From positions 15,486 through 79,485 of the forward strand of contig JAWUYA010000016.1 in the NCBI GenBank assembly GCA_034111045.1: DNA of 64,000 nucleotides. The letters run 5' to 3'. The stretch comes from JALJPB01 sp034111045. GTDB taxonomy: Bacteria; Pseudomonadota; Gammaproteobacteria; Enterobacterales; Alteromonadaceae. This document shows positions 53,747 to 62,895 of this stretch, in pieces. The notes under the pieces are model-generated. The model did no database searches. It was not told where the DNA came from and saw nothing but the letters and a program-made list of their open reading frames with translations. Every line of letters starts with the position of its first letter. Positions within the stretch are counted from its first letter, which is position 1. A program made the position numbers and the translations under genes.

Positions 53747-55396
53747 ATGACTAAACCTTGGCTTACCAATTATCCGAAAAACGTCGCACCTGAAGTTGAT
53801 TTAAATCGTTACACTTCTTTAGTCGAATTATTCCAACAATCAACAGCAAAGTATTCTAAGCAAATCGCCTATAGTAATTTTGATGCTCAATTGAGCTTTG
53901 AGCAAGTAGATGAACTCTCCCGTGATTTTGCCGCTTTTTTACAAAATAAACTGAGGGTCTCCAAAGGGGATCGTGTTGCGTTGATGTGCCCTAACACCTT
54001 ATCTTTTTCAATCGCTATGTGGGGCATAATTCGTGTCGGCGCGGTAGAAGTTAATGTAAACCCTATGTATACACCAAGAGAATTACAGCATCAACTTAAC
54101 GATGCCCAAGTTGATACTATCGTTATTTTTTCACCTTCAACTAAAATACTCGCGGACATTATTAGTGAGACTAAGATTAAAAATGTGATCACGGTTGATT
54201 TAGACGATCTAGTCAATAAAAATTTACCCTGCACCCCAGTCGATCAACGTTTAACTGACACCATTAACTTCACTCATGCACTAGCACAAGGTAAAACACT
54301 TGAATTTGTTGAGCCAACACTGTGCCAAGATGATCTCTTGTTTTTACAATATACCGGTGGCACAACAGGTTTATCTAAAGGCGCCATGTTAAGCCATGGC
54401 AATTTAATTGCCAATATTTTGCAATTCCAAGAGATGGCCAAAAATCACATAAACTACGGCAATGACGTTGTGATTACCGCTATCCCTATGTATCACATTT
54501 TTGCTTTAATGGTGAACAATTTAAGCTACTTCAGCTTTGGCGCTAAAAATGTGTTAGTTACTAACCCTCGTGATATGACAAGTTTTGTAGAGGTGTGGAA
54601 AAACACACCGGCAACTGTGTTCACTGGTGTCAATACTTTATTTAATGGATTATTGCATACCCCTGGTTTTGATCAAGTCGATTTTTCCTCATTAAAGTTT
54701 TGTCTTGGTGGTGGCGCGGCAATACAACAAGCGGTGGCTGATAAATGGCAACAAGTAACCAAGGTTAGCTTGTATGAGGGTTTGGGTTTATCGGAAACCT
54801 CACCTGTTGTAAGCGTAAATCTTGGTTTTTCTATTGACGGTAAAGAGGGCTATATTCCGGGTATAGGTGTGCCACTACCCAATACTGATATTGCTATTAG
54901 AGATGATGACGATAACAGTATCTCTCAAGGTCAAGCAGGTGAATTGTGTGTTAAAGGACCACAAGTTATGCAGGGTTACTGGAATAACGCTGAAGCAAGC
55001 CAACAGTGTATGACTGATGATGGTTACTTTAAAACAGGCGATGTCGCTATACTTGACGATAAAGGCTTTTTCCATATTGTTGATCGCAAAAAAGATATGA
55101 TCAATGTCTCTGGTTTTAATGTTTATCCTAACGAAATTGAAGCCGAGGTAGCGAAAATGCCAGGGGTATTAGAATCGGCTTGTATTGGGGTAGATAATGA
55201 CAAAACAGGGGAAGCGGTTAAACTTTTTGTGGTTATTGATACAAAATGGCAAGAAGATAATACGATGACCGAGCAAGCGGTCATTAATTTCTGTCGTCAA
55301 GGACTCACCGCTTATAAGGTGCCCAAACACGTAGTCTTTATTGATGAAATTCCTAAGTCTAGCGTTGGTAAATTATTACGTAGGGAGTTAAGGTAA
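53747..55396 (+). CDS. Long-chain acyl-CoA ligase (FadD-like)
   Basis: AMP-forming enzyme of 549 residues that activates a fatty acid with ATP and CoA. Motifs: YTGGTTGLSKGAMLSHGN (about 202-219), LYEGLGLSETSPV (about 340-352), KTGDVAILDDKGFFHIVDRKK (about 427-447) and the C-terminal Lys in KSSVGKLLRREL. The FadD signature is well kept. AAGGA precedes the ATG. It ends the plus arm, 99 bases after the aldehyde dehydrogenase, and would deliver acyl-CoA to beta-oxidation. Confidence 0.9.
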   Translation: MTKPWLTNYPKNVAPEVDLNRYTSLVELFQQSTAKYSKQIAYSNFDAQLSFEQVDELSRDFAAFLQNKLRVSKGDRVALMCPNTLSFSIAMWGIIRVGAVEVNVNPMYTPRELQHQLNDAQVDTIVIFSPSTKILADIISETKIKNVITVDLDDLVNKNLPCTPVDQRLTDTINFTHALAQGKTLEFVEPTLCQDDLLFLQYTGGTTGLSKGAMLSHGNLIANILQFQEMAKNHINYGNDVVITAIPMYHIFALMVNNLSYFSFGAKNVLVTNPRDMTSFVEVWKNTPATVFTGVNTLFNGLLHTPGFDQVDFSSLKFCLGGGAAIQQAVADKWQQVTKVSLYEGLGLSETSPVVSVNLGFSIDGKEGYIPGIGVPLPNTDIAIRDDDDNSISQGQAGELCVKGPQVMQGYWNNAEASQQCMTDDGYFKTGDVAILDDKGFFHIVDRKKDMINVSGFNVYPNEIEAEVAKMPGVLESACIGVDNDKTGEAVKLFVVIDTKWQEDNTMTEQAVINFCRQGLTAYKVPKHVVFIDEIPKSSVGKLLRRELR

Positions 55397-55491
55397 ATAA
55401 AACTAACAGGAATATACGTTAGCACTGTTATCTAAATAAGCAGCACCTTACTGATGCTTTTAGGTCTTAGTTTAATTAGCTATCAACTCAG

Positions 55492-55520
55492 TGGTGTGTT
55501 GGTAATTCATCAACACACCA
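55492..55520. terminator. Hairpin between convergent acyl-CoA ligase and TPR-like genes
   Basis: TGGTGTGTTG (55492-55501) and CAACACACCA (55511-55520) form a perfect 10-base stem with a 9-base loop. No T-run on either side, so it is a possible but atypical bidirectional terminator. Confidence 0.45.
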
Positions 55521-55643
55521 ATAACTTACCAAAAATTCACCAACAAAGGTTTTACGCTGTAATCGTTTTTAATTACCCTTAGACGCACTATTTTTAGTTT
55601 GAATACAGTCAGCTGATTTAACGCAGTTAATTCTACCGGTATT

Positions 55644-56063
55644 TTATGACGTTGTTAATTCAGTTAATAAGTCATGAATCTCGGCTTTTAATTCTTTATC
55701 AACAATTTTATTACAGCTAATTTTAGCTTGCTCTAAATACGCAATCGCCCCTACTTTATCGTTTAACTCAACTTTTAAAGCGGCAATTGAAAAACCAATA
55801 GAGGAACGGAAATCTTTAGAATTAATCGCTTCAGCCTTCACTAAAGCTTGTTGGTAAATAGTGATAGCCAAGGCGAGATCATCGGTAAAGTCAGCAAGTG
55901 TTTCCCACTGTACTGGATGGTCTTTATCGGTATTGTCATGCTCTTCACAAAGTTGCGCTAACTCGGCATAATAACCATCAAATTTCGTTTGGTTTTTTTC
56001 TCGAGCCGCTATCATTAAGCTATCAGTGAGTGACAGCACTCGCTTGTATATTTTGGTATTCAT
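55644..56063 (-). CDS. TPR-like small helical protein
   Basis: Cytoplasmic protein of 139 residues, all-helical by composition, with repeats resembling tetratricopeptides (DLALAITIYQQALVKAEAIN, residues about 65-84, then GAIAYLEQAKISCNK about 109-123). No signal peptide. I do not recognise a specific family, and neighbours give no hint. A protein-interaction role is all that can be suggested. Confidence 0.75.
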   Translation of the reverse strand: MNTKIYKRVLSLTDSLMIAAREKNQTKFDGYYAELAQLCEEHDNTDKDHPVQWETLADFTDDLALAITIYQQALVKAEAINSKDFRSSIGFSIAALKVELNDKVGAIAYLEQAKISCNKIVDKELKAEIHDLLTELTTS

Positions 56064-56241
56064 TGTTGTGACCTTCTTAATTAGGGTTATCGAAGAGTTA
56101 TGAGGGTGATTATAGAGCTTTTACCAAAACTAAACAGAGACTTATTCAGATAAATAAAACGGATTCAAGCAATAGAGTAGTTAGCCGACTAGGTTATTGG
56201 CTTAAGCAATATGGGTTGATGCATGCCATAAGCTTATAAGC

Positions 56242-56784
56242 TTACGGGTAAGGATACAAAGCTAACATCAACGAGATGCTTAAGGTTATCCGGTTATTGG
56301 TCTGTTGCGCGTTCTCCTGGTTATCAATATCGAGTGGATAAACACTGCGCCAAACCGAACGTTTAGTTTTAACATCAAACAAATCAATAATTAAATTGCC
56401 TGCTGTTACCTCCCAATTTTTGCTATCTGACTGCCAAGTATTTGCTATTAAACAATAGGCGCAATATCGCACCGTTTTATTATATTGAGAAAGGTTTTTA
56501 GCTGTTTTACTGATCAAGTGATAACTGACAATAACATCAGCATTATCAAGTTCGCTATAAGAAAAACCTTGTTTGTCCATCGATTTTTCAATAGCAATTT
56601 CTATCCTGTTTCGAGTAACATCGCTAATCGATTGCAAAACAATATCATCAGAGTTTCTTTGATACAGGCTATAGTTTTTAACTTGGCTAAAATCAAAACG
56701 CGTTTGGTAAACTGCTCCTGCTTTTTTAAAGGCAGAGCAAGCACTCAGGAGCATTAATAACAGGCAAAGGGAGAATAGTTTCAT
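56242..56784 (-). CDS. DUF4136-like lipoprotein
   Basis: Lipoprotein of 180 residues. From the ATG at 56784 the signal peptide MKLFSLCLLLMLLSAC ends in a clean lipobox (LSAC), with Cys16 as the lipidation site followed by Ser, which favours the outer membrane. The rest fits the DUF4136 family: DFSQVKNYSLYQ, IEIAIEKSMDKQGFSY, ADVIVSYHL and the C-terminal INLF-type strand (here NLIIDLFDVKTKRSVWRS). An ATG 21 bases upstream would push the signal peptide inward. Function of the family is not known. Confidence 0.78.
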   Translation of the reverse strand: MKLFSLCLLLMLLSACSAFKKAGAVYQTRFDFSQVKNYSLYQRNSDDIVLQSISDVTRNRIEIAIEKSMDKQGFSYSELDNADVIVSYHLISKTAKNLSQYNKTVRYCAYCLIANTWQSDSKNWEVTAGNLIIDLFDVKTKRSVWRSVYPLDIDNQENAQQTNNRITLSISLMLALYPYP

Positions 56785-56866
56785 GCGCTCAATACCATAC
56801 GTCAAAGACCATTAGCCTAACAAATGGCACTAAGCATGGCTAGCTCAAAACCAATAAACTAGGGCT

Positions 56867-57436
56867 TTAATTGCTCAATTTAGCTATACAGTCAGCCACA
56901 ACAATAGCGCCAGCAGAAGACACATTCATCGAGTTACCCATACCCAACATAGGTATATGTATGAGCAAATCTGCTAAAGCAATAACTTCCTCGCTCACCC
57001 CTTTTTTTTCTGAACCTAAAACAAACGCTAGCGGCAGTTTATAATCGGCGGTTAAATAATTGATTGATGCCTGGCAAAGCTCAATAGCAGCAATTTGATA
57101 GCCTTGTTTCTTGAGGTTTTTAACGACCGCTACACTCGACTTTGCTTCTTCTATGGTTACCCACTTTTGAGTGCCTATGGAGGTTTTCTTTAATTTTTTG
57201 GCATTAATGGTTAACTCACCACATATCACCAGCTTTTCTAAAAAAAAGGCATCACAGAGACGGACCATAGCGCCAATGTTATGGCTGCTTTGAATATCAT
57301 CTAAAATAAGGATGACTTTGTGTTTTTCCTGAATAACAAATTCATCTCTCGATGGTTTTTGTTGCCGTAATTCTTCGGTGCTCAACTTACTCAATGGTGT
57401 AGACCTATTTGATCGCTCATTGCTAACATTAGACAA
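56867..57436 (-). CDS. SpoU/TrmH-family RNA 2'-O-methyltransferase
   Basis: SAM-dependent enzyme of 189 residues with the knotted SpoU fold. Motif 1 is DDIQSSHNIGAMVRLCDAF (about 46-64), motif 2 LAFVLGSEKKGVSE (about 137-150), and motif 3 IPMLGMGNSMNVSSAGAIV (about 161-179). The target RNA (tRNA or rRNA) cannot be told from the sequence. A TTG at 57436 is used because no ATG occurs before the conserved part; a TTG 14 or 17 codons later is also possible. Confidence 0.85.
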   Translation of the reverse strand: MSNVSNERSNRSTPLSKLSTEELRQQKPSRDEFVIQEKHKVILILDDIQSSHNIGAMVRLCDAFFLEKLVICGELTINAKKLKKTSIGTQKWVTIEEAKSSVAVVKNLKKQGYQIAAIELCQASINYLTADYKLPLAFVLGSEKKGVSEEVIALADLLIHIPMLGMGNSMNVSSAGAIVVADCIAKLSN

Positions 57437-57578
57437 TGAAGTGTTGGTACAGACGAGACAGAAAAATAATAACCTGAATAAATTAACTCAATACCAAATA
57501 TTTCACATTAGAGCCTATTAGCGCACTCCCCTTGCAAACGTTTTTACAGGTAAAGGTCATTAAAGTAGTCGCTTAATA

Positions 57579-58778
57579 TTACTTGACCGTCACTTTAGCA
57601 AACTTACGTTTACCAACTTGATAAATCGCTTGCGCGCCACGGCTTATCACTAAAGACTTGTCTATTATTTTTTCACCATCAATTTTCGCCGCACCTTGTT
57701 TGATCATGCGAAAAGCGTCAGAGGTACTCACCACTAAACCCGCTTCTTTAAGTAAATTAGCAATCGCTATTTCACCCCCCTCGGCGGTTATTTCTAACTC
57801 TGGTATATCATCAGGCATCGCGCCTTTTTGAAAGCGATTAATAAATTCATCATGAGCGCCCTGTGCCAACGCTTCATTATGAAAACGAGCAATTAACTCT
57901 TTAGCTAAATCAATTTTAACGTCACGAGGGTTCATCCCCTCAGCAATTTGAGTTTTATAATTTTCAATTGCTTGCATTGGTTTAAAACTTAATAACTCAT
58001 AATAACGCCACATCAGATCATCAGAAATAGACATGATTTTACCAAACATTTCTGTTGGGCTATCAGTAATACCAATATAGTTATTTAACGATTTAGACAT
58101 TTTTTGCACGCCATCTAAACCTTCAAGCAAGGGCATCATCAATACCGTTTGTGGACGTTGCCCTTGAGATTTTTGTAACTCGCGACCCATTAACAAATTA
58201 AACTTTTGATCGGTGCCGCCCAACTCAACATCAGACGCCAATTCAACAGAGTCCCAACCTTGTACTAAGGGGTACATAAACTCATGAATAGCAATTGATT
58301 GGCCACCAGCATAACGTTTTTTAAAGTCGTCTCGCTCCATCATACGAGCAACCGTTTGCCGTGAAGCCAATTTTAACATGCCCGCAGCACCTAATTTTTC
58401 CATCCAGGTAGAGTTAAAGGCAACCGTAGTTTTTGCCGGATCGAGAATTTTAAAGACTTGTTCCTTATACGTTTCAGCGTTAGCTAACACATCTTCTTTG
58501 GTCAGAGCTTTACGCGTTACGTTTTTACCTGTTGGGTCACCAATCATACCCGTGAAGTCACCAATTAAAAAAATGACCTCGTGACCGAGTTGCTGAAACT
58601 GACGAAGTTTGTTAATTAATACCGTGTGCCCTAAATGTAAATCTGGTGCTGTGGGATCAAATCCAGCCTTGATTTTTAAAGGTTTGCCGGTTTTAAGTTT
58701 TGCTAATAATTCATCTTCTACTAAGATTTCTTCTGCACCGCGTTTGATTTCGGCAAACGCTTGATTGACATCGGTCAT
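57579..58778 (-). CDS. tyrS: Tyrosyl-tRNA synthetase
   Basis: Class I aminoacyl-tRNA synthetase of 399 residues that charges tRNA-Tyr. The HIGH box reads HLGH (48-51) and the KMSKS box is intact (about residue 232). A C-terminal S4-like RNA-binding domain is present (about 335-399, with DAFRMIKQGAAKIDGEKI). The length and motif details fit the TyrRZ-like group more than the E. coli TyrS (424 residues). Divergent from the M23 peptidase gene, an arrangement seen in related bacteria. Confidence 0.96.
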   Translation of the reverse strand: MTDVNQAFAEIKRGAEEILVEDELLAKLKTGKPLKIKAGFDPTAPDLHLGHTVLINKLRQFQQLGHEVIFLIGDFTGMIGDPTGKNVTRKALTKEDVLANAETYKEQVFKILDPAKTTVAFNSTWMEKLGAAGMLKLASRQTVARMMERDDFKKRYAGGQSIAIHEFMYPLVQGWDSVELASDVELGGTDQKFNLLMGRELQKSQGQRPQTVLMMPLLEGLDGVQKMSKSLNNYIGITDSPTEMFGKIMSISDDLMWRYYELLSFKPMQAIENYKTQIAEGMNPRDVKIDLAKELIARFHNEALAQGAHDEFINRFQKGAMPDDIPELEITAEGGEIAIANLLKEAGLVVSTSDAFRMIKQGAAKIDGEKIIDKSLVISRGAQAIYQVGKRKFAKVTVK

Positions 58779-58887
58779 TGACCTAACTCCACTAAAACTA
58801 TCTTCAATTAATAGCAGAATTCTACTGTACTTTAGCCTTGACTGAAAACTCTAAAATTAAAAGAATGGGTATTTTTTGCCTAACTTT

Positions 58888-58896
58888 TGGTATAGT
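58888..58896 (+). promoter_or_regulatory. Extended -10 promoter element for the M23 peptidase gene
   Basis: TGGTATAGT matches the extended -10 pattern (TG-N-TATAGT), about 57 bases before the start codon. A matching -35 is not obvious, which is usual for extended -10 promoters. Confidence 0.4.
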
Positions 58897-58952
58897 AAAC
58901 GAAAGGTCTCGTAAGATCACCCATAAAAACTCGCAACCAAAGCAGTAACCTT

Positions 58953-60356
58953 TTGAAAAAACTAAAATATTTATATGTGCAATTACCCAAACAGCACAAA
59001 ATAATCATCAGTGCCTTCAGTATTTTATTAATGCTGATCTTGCTTATACCCTCAGAAAAAGCTACGGCTAGCCGCCAACATGATGAAAATAGCTACCAAA
59101 TAGGTAAACGCTACCCACTTTCTTTACTAGACAATGATGCTATTTCAACAGCCTTGCCTACTGCTGATATAGCTAAAGTTGATTCTGTAAAAAAACAAAA
59201 AGCCAAGACCGATGAGCCCCCTAATAGCACTTGGCAAATTGCCAAAGTGCGTGATGGTGATTCATTAGCAAAAATATTTAAACGCTTTGGTTATAATGCT
59301 AACACTACGCACAAAGTCATTAATGCTAAAGGTAAACACTCTCAATTACTTAAAAAGTTGAATGTGGGCGATACCATACGTATTGCCAGTAATGATCAAC
59401 ACCAACTCATCAGTCTCGAATACCCCTTATCAAAAACTGACACTTTATATATTAATTTTACCGATAAGGGTTACCAGTCACATAAAGAAACGAAAACAGT
59501 TGAAATTAGAGAAACTTTTGCCTTTGGTGTGATCAAATCTAGCTTTTGGAGCGCTGCCATTGAAGCCGGCCTTGAAGATAAGCAAATTATCGCGTTAGCA
59601 AATATTTTTGGTTGGGATATTGATTTTGCGCTTGATATTCGCAGTGGCGATAGTTTTCATGTTATCTATGAAAACCGCTATATAGATGGTGAATATATTG
59701 GTTCTGGAAAAATATTAGCCGCTGAATTTATTAACCAAAATGATACGTTTCAAGCGATAAAATTTACCGACGACGCGTTTTACACTCCCGATGGTAAGAG
59801 TATGCGCAAAACATTTTTACGGGCGCCGGTGAATTTTAGATACATTAGCTCTAACTTCAAACTTAAACGCTTTCACCCCATTCAAAAACGCTGGAAAGCC
59901 CATAGAGGAACTGATTACCGAGCCAAGAAAGGAACCCCAGTTGTTGCCGCCGGTGATGGTAAAGTAACCCATTCAACTTATAATAAATACAATGGGCATT
60001 ATGTTTTTCTTGAGCATGGTAATGGCATAACCACTAAATACTTACATTTTTCTAAACGTGCCGTTAAAAAAGGTCAGCGCGTTAAACAAGGACAAATTAT
60101 TGGTTATGTGGGGTCAACGGGGATGTCTCAGGCTTCGCATTTACATTACGAATTTTTACTCAATGGCGTTCATCGCAACCCCCGCACAGTAAAATTACCG
60201 GATGCAGAACCAATTAATAAGCGATTTAAAGCGGCATTTTCTTCAATCGCCTCTCAACGTTTAACCGATTTAGTGAGTTCAAAGCAAGCGTCATTAGCGA
60301 TGCAGTCTTCAGCAATAAACCAACAAGTTGTTGCGACTCGTACATCAGATGACTAA
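58953..60356 (+). CDS. MepM-like M23 murein endopeptidase
   Basis: Envelope peptidase of 467 residues that cuts peptidoglycan cross-links. One N-terminal membrane helix (about 18-32), a LysM/OapA-type module (about 90-140, KVRDGDSLAKIFKRFGY) and a C-terminal M23 domain (about 305-410). Zinc and catalytic residues are visible in HRGTDYRA, KYLHFSKRA and HLHYEF. The only possible start is TTG at 58953. Its stop overlaps the anmK start, joining murein cleavage to murein recycling in one transcript, divergent from tyrS. Confidence 0.92.
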   Translation: MKKLKYLYVQLPKQHKIIISAFSILLMLILLIPSEKATASRQHDENSYQIGKRYPLSLLDNDAISTALPTADIAKVDSVKKQKAKTDEPPNSTWQIAKVRDGDSLAKIFKRFGYNANTTHKVINAKGKHSQLLKKLNVGDTIRIASNDQHQLISLEYPLSKTDTLYINFTDKGYQSHKETKTVEIRETFAFGVIKSSFWSAAIEAGLEDKQIIALANIFGWDIDFALDIRSGDSFHVIYENRYIDGEYIGSGKILAAEFINQNDTFQAIKFTDDAFYTPDGKSMRKTFLRAPVNFRYISSNFKLKRFHPIQKRWKAHRGTDYRAKKGTPVVAAGDGKVTHSTYNKYNGHYVFLEHGNGITTKYLHFSKRAVKKGQRVKQGQIIGYVGSTGMSQASHLHYEFLLNGVHRNPRTVKLPDAEPINKRFKAAFSSIASQRLTDLVSSKQASLAMQSSAINQQVVATRTSDD

Positions 60357-61503
60357 CGCCGCTTATTATATTGGCTTAATGTCGGGCACCAGTGCTGACG
60401 GTATAGATTTAGCACTGGTTGATTTTTCTGACAATAAAATTAACTTAATTAAAAAGTACTATCAGCCCTATGATAATAGTACTCATCAAGCAATTACTTC
60501 ACTTTATGTCAGTGGCAGTAATGAGATAGATAGGGCCTTTTCTCTTAATGTAGAACTTGCTCATCAATTTGCCAAGGCGATTACTGAGCTACTCAAACAA
60601 TGTCATTTATCAGCTAACGATATTAAGGCGATTGGTAACCATGGGCAAACAATTCGCCACCGTCCACAATCAAACTCCAACGGCCAAACTCATCAAGCAT
60701 TTACCCTTCAAATAGGCTGTAACCAAACCTTAGCCACATTAACAAATATCAGAGTTGTTGGTCAATTTAGAATAAAAGATATGGCCTTAGGGGGCCAAGG
60801 TGCGCCTTTAGTACCTGCATTTCATCAGGCCTTATTTACGCCACATAAACACACCAATAAAGATATTTTCGTAGTTAACATTGGCGGCATAGCCAATATC
60901 AGTTTTTTACCTTCGAGGGCGAGTAAACAAAGCGTTATTGGCTTTGATACCGGCCCAGGCAATGCGTTAATGGATGACTGGTATCAACAACACCATCAAC
61001 ATTGCCGTTATGATGAAAATGGTAATTGGGCGGCACAAGGCCAAGTTAATCAGGCCTTGCTAACACATTTACTAGCGGATAATTACTTTCATCAACCGGC
61101 ACCTAAAAGTACCGGCAGGGAAGAGTTTCACCTTGGCTGGTTAGAACAAAAACTTGGCGATTTTTCCCTATCTGCAGTTGATGTGCAAGCCACCTTAGCG
61201 ATGTTAACGGCAAAAACAATTTGTTATAACCTGCTGCAATATAGCCAGTCTGCAACCATATTTTTATGTGGTGGTGGCGTGCTAAATAAGCATTTATACC
61301 AGTTAATTAACCAGCAACTTAATCAACTACATCAGCATTTTGAACTGCTCACCACAGATGATGTCAACATTGATAGTGATGCCCTTGAGGCTATGGCATT
61401 TGCTTGGTTTGCTTACGCTTTTGATCAGCACATAGTCGGCAACATTCCTGCGGTTACTGGCGCCAGTAAAGCCTCGGTATTAGGGACAAGTTATCAACCC
61501 TAA
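60349..61503 (+). CDS. anmK: Anhydro-N-acetylmuramic acid kinase
   Basis: Cytoplasmic kinase of 384 residues that turns anhydro-MurNAc released from the cell wall into MurNAc-6-phosphate. Signature motifs: GLMSGTSADGIDLALV (about 8-23), GNHGQTIRHRP (about 98-108), GGIANISFLP (about 180-189) and GFDTGPGNALMDDW (about 202-215). The ATG at 60349 overlaps the peptidase gene by eight bases. Length is normal (about 370-385). Confidence 0.95.
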   Translation: MTNAAYYIGLMSGTSADGIDLALVDFSDNKINLIKKYYQPYDNSTHQAITSLYVSGSNEIDRAFSLNVELAHQFAKAITELLKQCHLSANDIKAIGNHGQTIRHRPQSNSNGQTHQAFTLQIGCNQTLATLTNIRVVGQFRIKDMALGGQGAPLVPAFHQALFTPHKHTNKDIFVVNIGGIANISFLPSRASKQSVIGFDTGPGNALMDDWYQQHHQHCRYDENGNWAAQGQVNQALLTHLLADNYFHQPAPKSTGREEFHLGWLEQKLGDFSLSAVDVQATLAMLTAKTICYNLLQYSQSATIFLCGGGVLNKHLYQLINQQLNQLHQHFELLTTDDVNIDSDALEAMAFAWFAYAFDQHIVGNIPAVTGASKASVLGTSYQP

Positions 61504-61690
61504 AGAGACTATCGCCTAACAAAAGCTATGCCCCTCAAACGTTAACAACAGTTATCTTTAAAAAAACATCACACCAAGGTAAAGGTAAAGAGAAAAAAAC
61601 CACAGATAAAACGTACAAAAAATGAACTAATATTAACTTTACTTCCCTAACCTTTTGTACCTAAACATCACAAATGATATAGGAGGGGGT

Positions 61691-61882
61691 ATGGAATTTA
61701 GTGAGATACATATTGGCATGAGATGCGGCAGTAAAAAAGGTAGCGGCATTGTCACTTGGGTAGATGGTTCAACTCGTACCATTTATATGTCTGATACCCG
61801 AAATGAACATCACTTTGAAGTAACAATAGAAGAACTGATGGAGGATCCCCAAGTTCATAATAGAGGCGACACCTTTTATTAA
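61691..61882 (+). CDS. Small conserved-looking protein of unknown function
   Basis: A 63-residue protein with a strong ribosome site (AGGAGG, directly before the ATG). The sequence is well mixed and soluble: EIHIGMRCGSKKGSG, then IVTWVDGSTRTIYMSD and an acidic middle (TIEELMEDP). The beta-rich first half with GSGIVTWVDG looks like a small SH3- or Tudor-like barrel, but this is only an impression. A rho-independent terminator follows 33 bases downstream, so it is probably an independent short transcript. Confidence 0.72.
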   Translation: MEFSEIHIGMRCGSKKGSGIVTWVDGSTRTIYMSDTRNEHHFEVTIEELMEDPQVHNRGDTFY

Positions 61883-61915
61883 TTTATTCATAAAATTAAG
61901 CCGTCGATAAACATT

Positions 61916-61940
61916 AAAAGCACCTTTTATGGTGCTTTTT
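61916..61940 (+). terminator. Rho-independent terminator
   Basis: AAAAGCACC (61916-61924) and GGTGCTTTT (61931-61939) form a perfect 9-base stem with a 6-base loop and a T-run. It ends the small-protein transcript; with A-run at the left it can also work on the other strand. Confidence 0.85.
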
Positions 61941-61964
61941 CATCGCTAGTGTTAACTAGCAACA

Positions 61965-62264
61965 TCAAGCTTTAGATCGGAGCAATAAGCTTTGTTTAAT
62001 AAAAAAGTTTATTAAATTCAGATGGTTAATTAGCTTTATTGAATGCTTATCAGAAAAAAAGGGGCTCCCCAAAATTGGATTATAAAAAAAGATAAAAAAG
62101 TTTATATGTCCCAAACTTTTTCCCAAACTTTTTGGATTATTATTTACATATAAATATCGATTAAACGACATAACTAGATTCTTAGCAGTATAACCAACAG
62201 GATCATTGGAGTAAAACCGCCCGATAACGGGATCATAGTATCGTGCCTGCATATAAATAAATAC
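61965..62264 (-). pseudogene. RHS repeat-associated core remnant
   Basis: Fragment of an RHS/YD-repeat protein. It keeps the core end: IYMQARYYDPVIGRFYSNDP and FNRYLYVNNNP (about 62130-62264). A stop lies in frame just upstream, so the whole N-terminal repeat part is missing. Downstream of NNNP the reading runs into a tandem repeat and the REP-like element and no longer resembles RHS. It is a non-functional relic, possibly of a polymorphic toxin locus. Confidence 0.8.
62061..62111 (-). repeat. REP-like repeat, copy 1
   Basis: About 50 bases, with 62067-62111 identical to 63477-63521. The right end reads GGGGCTCCCC and the left TATGTCCC. It interrupts the RHS remnant. Next to it (62109-62134) is a tandem pair of CCCAAACTTTTT units. 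Confidence 0.85.
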
Positions 62265-62301
62265 GGTTTACGATCCAGCTAAACCCTAACTTAAATAAGC
62301 A

Positions 62302-62895
62302 TCAGATATCTGAAATAGCGCAATTAAATATGCTTTCTAGACTTTTTAAATAACCATTGTATCCATCAACGTTGGCTTGAATCCATTCTTCTTTTGAAAT
62401 ATCAGGCCATCTGATATTCAACCCTAAAAAGAAACATAGCTCTTCAAAGAAAAATCGTTGTGTTCGCCCATTACCTTCTCTAAAAGGGTGGATAATATTA
62501 AGCTCACAAAAGATATCAGCTAATTCGATAATTAACTGTTCTTGGCTGTTGATATTCAAAAGTAATGGTATTCGAGAAAACTGTTTTTGAGCTTCAGTAT
62601 CAATACGAGTACACGTGCAAAAACGTGTTTCTCCTTTAGCAATATCGACAGCTCTTATATCACCAGCCCAATCGTATACATCTTGAAATAATTGAAAATT
62701 CAAAGTTTGTAGGTGGCTTAAATTGAATTTGTTGATCGAGGTGATCTTTGAAGAGTATTCGCTATATCGAATGGCAGTAAAAGCAAGCTCAGCTTCCGCC
62801 AAGCTATCATGGTTTTCTATGTTTAATTTATTAACAAGTACATCAGAGTTTTTATAACAATAACTATCTTGGCTAACGCCATATTTATCTCGCAT
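62302..62895 (-). CDS. fic: Fic-domain AMPylation toxin
   Basis: Protein of 197 residues. The complete Fic motif HPFREGNGRTQR is at residues 136-147, so the catalytic His136, acidic Glu140 and anion-binding GNGR are all present and enzymatic activity is likely. Such enzymes transfer AMP from ATP to Ser, Thr or Tyr of targets such as topoisomerases. The N-terminal region (YDWAGDIRAVDIAKGETRF) holds the flap expected to position the target. A 52-residue antitoxin is encoded immediately upstream and overlaps by 11 bases. It lies between mobile-element remnants and is intact, which fits a selfish or defence role. AT content is high as in the surroundings. Confidence 0.92.
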   Translation of the reverse strand: MRDKYGVSQDSYCYKNSDVLVNKLNIENHDSLAEAELAFTAIRYSEYSSKITSINKFNLSHLQTLNFQLFQDVYDWAGDIRAVDIAKGETRFCTCTRIDTEAQKQFSRIPLLLNINSQEQLIIELADIFCELNIIHPFREGNGRTQRFFFEELCFFLGLNIRWPDISKEEWIQANVDGYNGYLKSLESIFNCAISDI

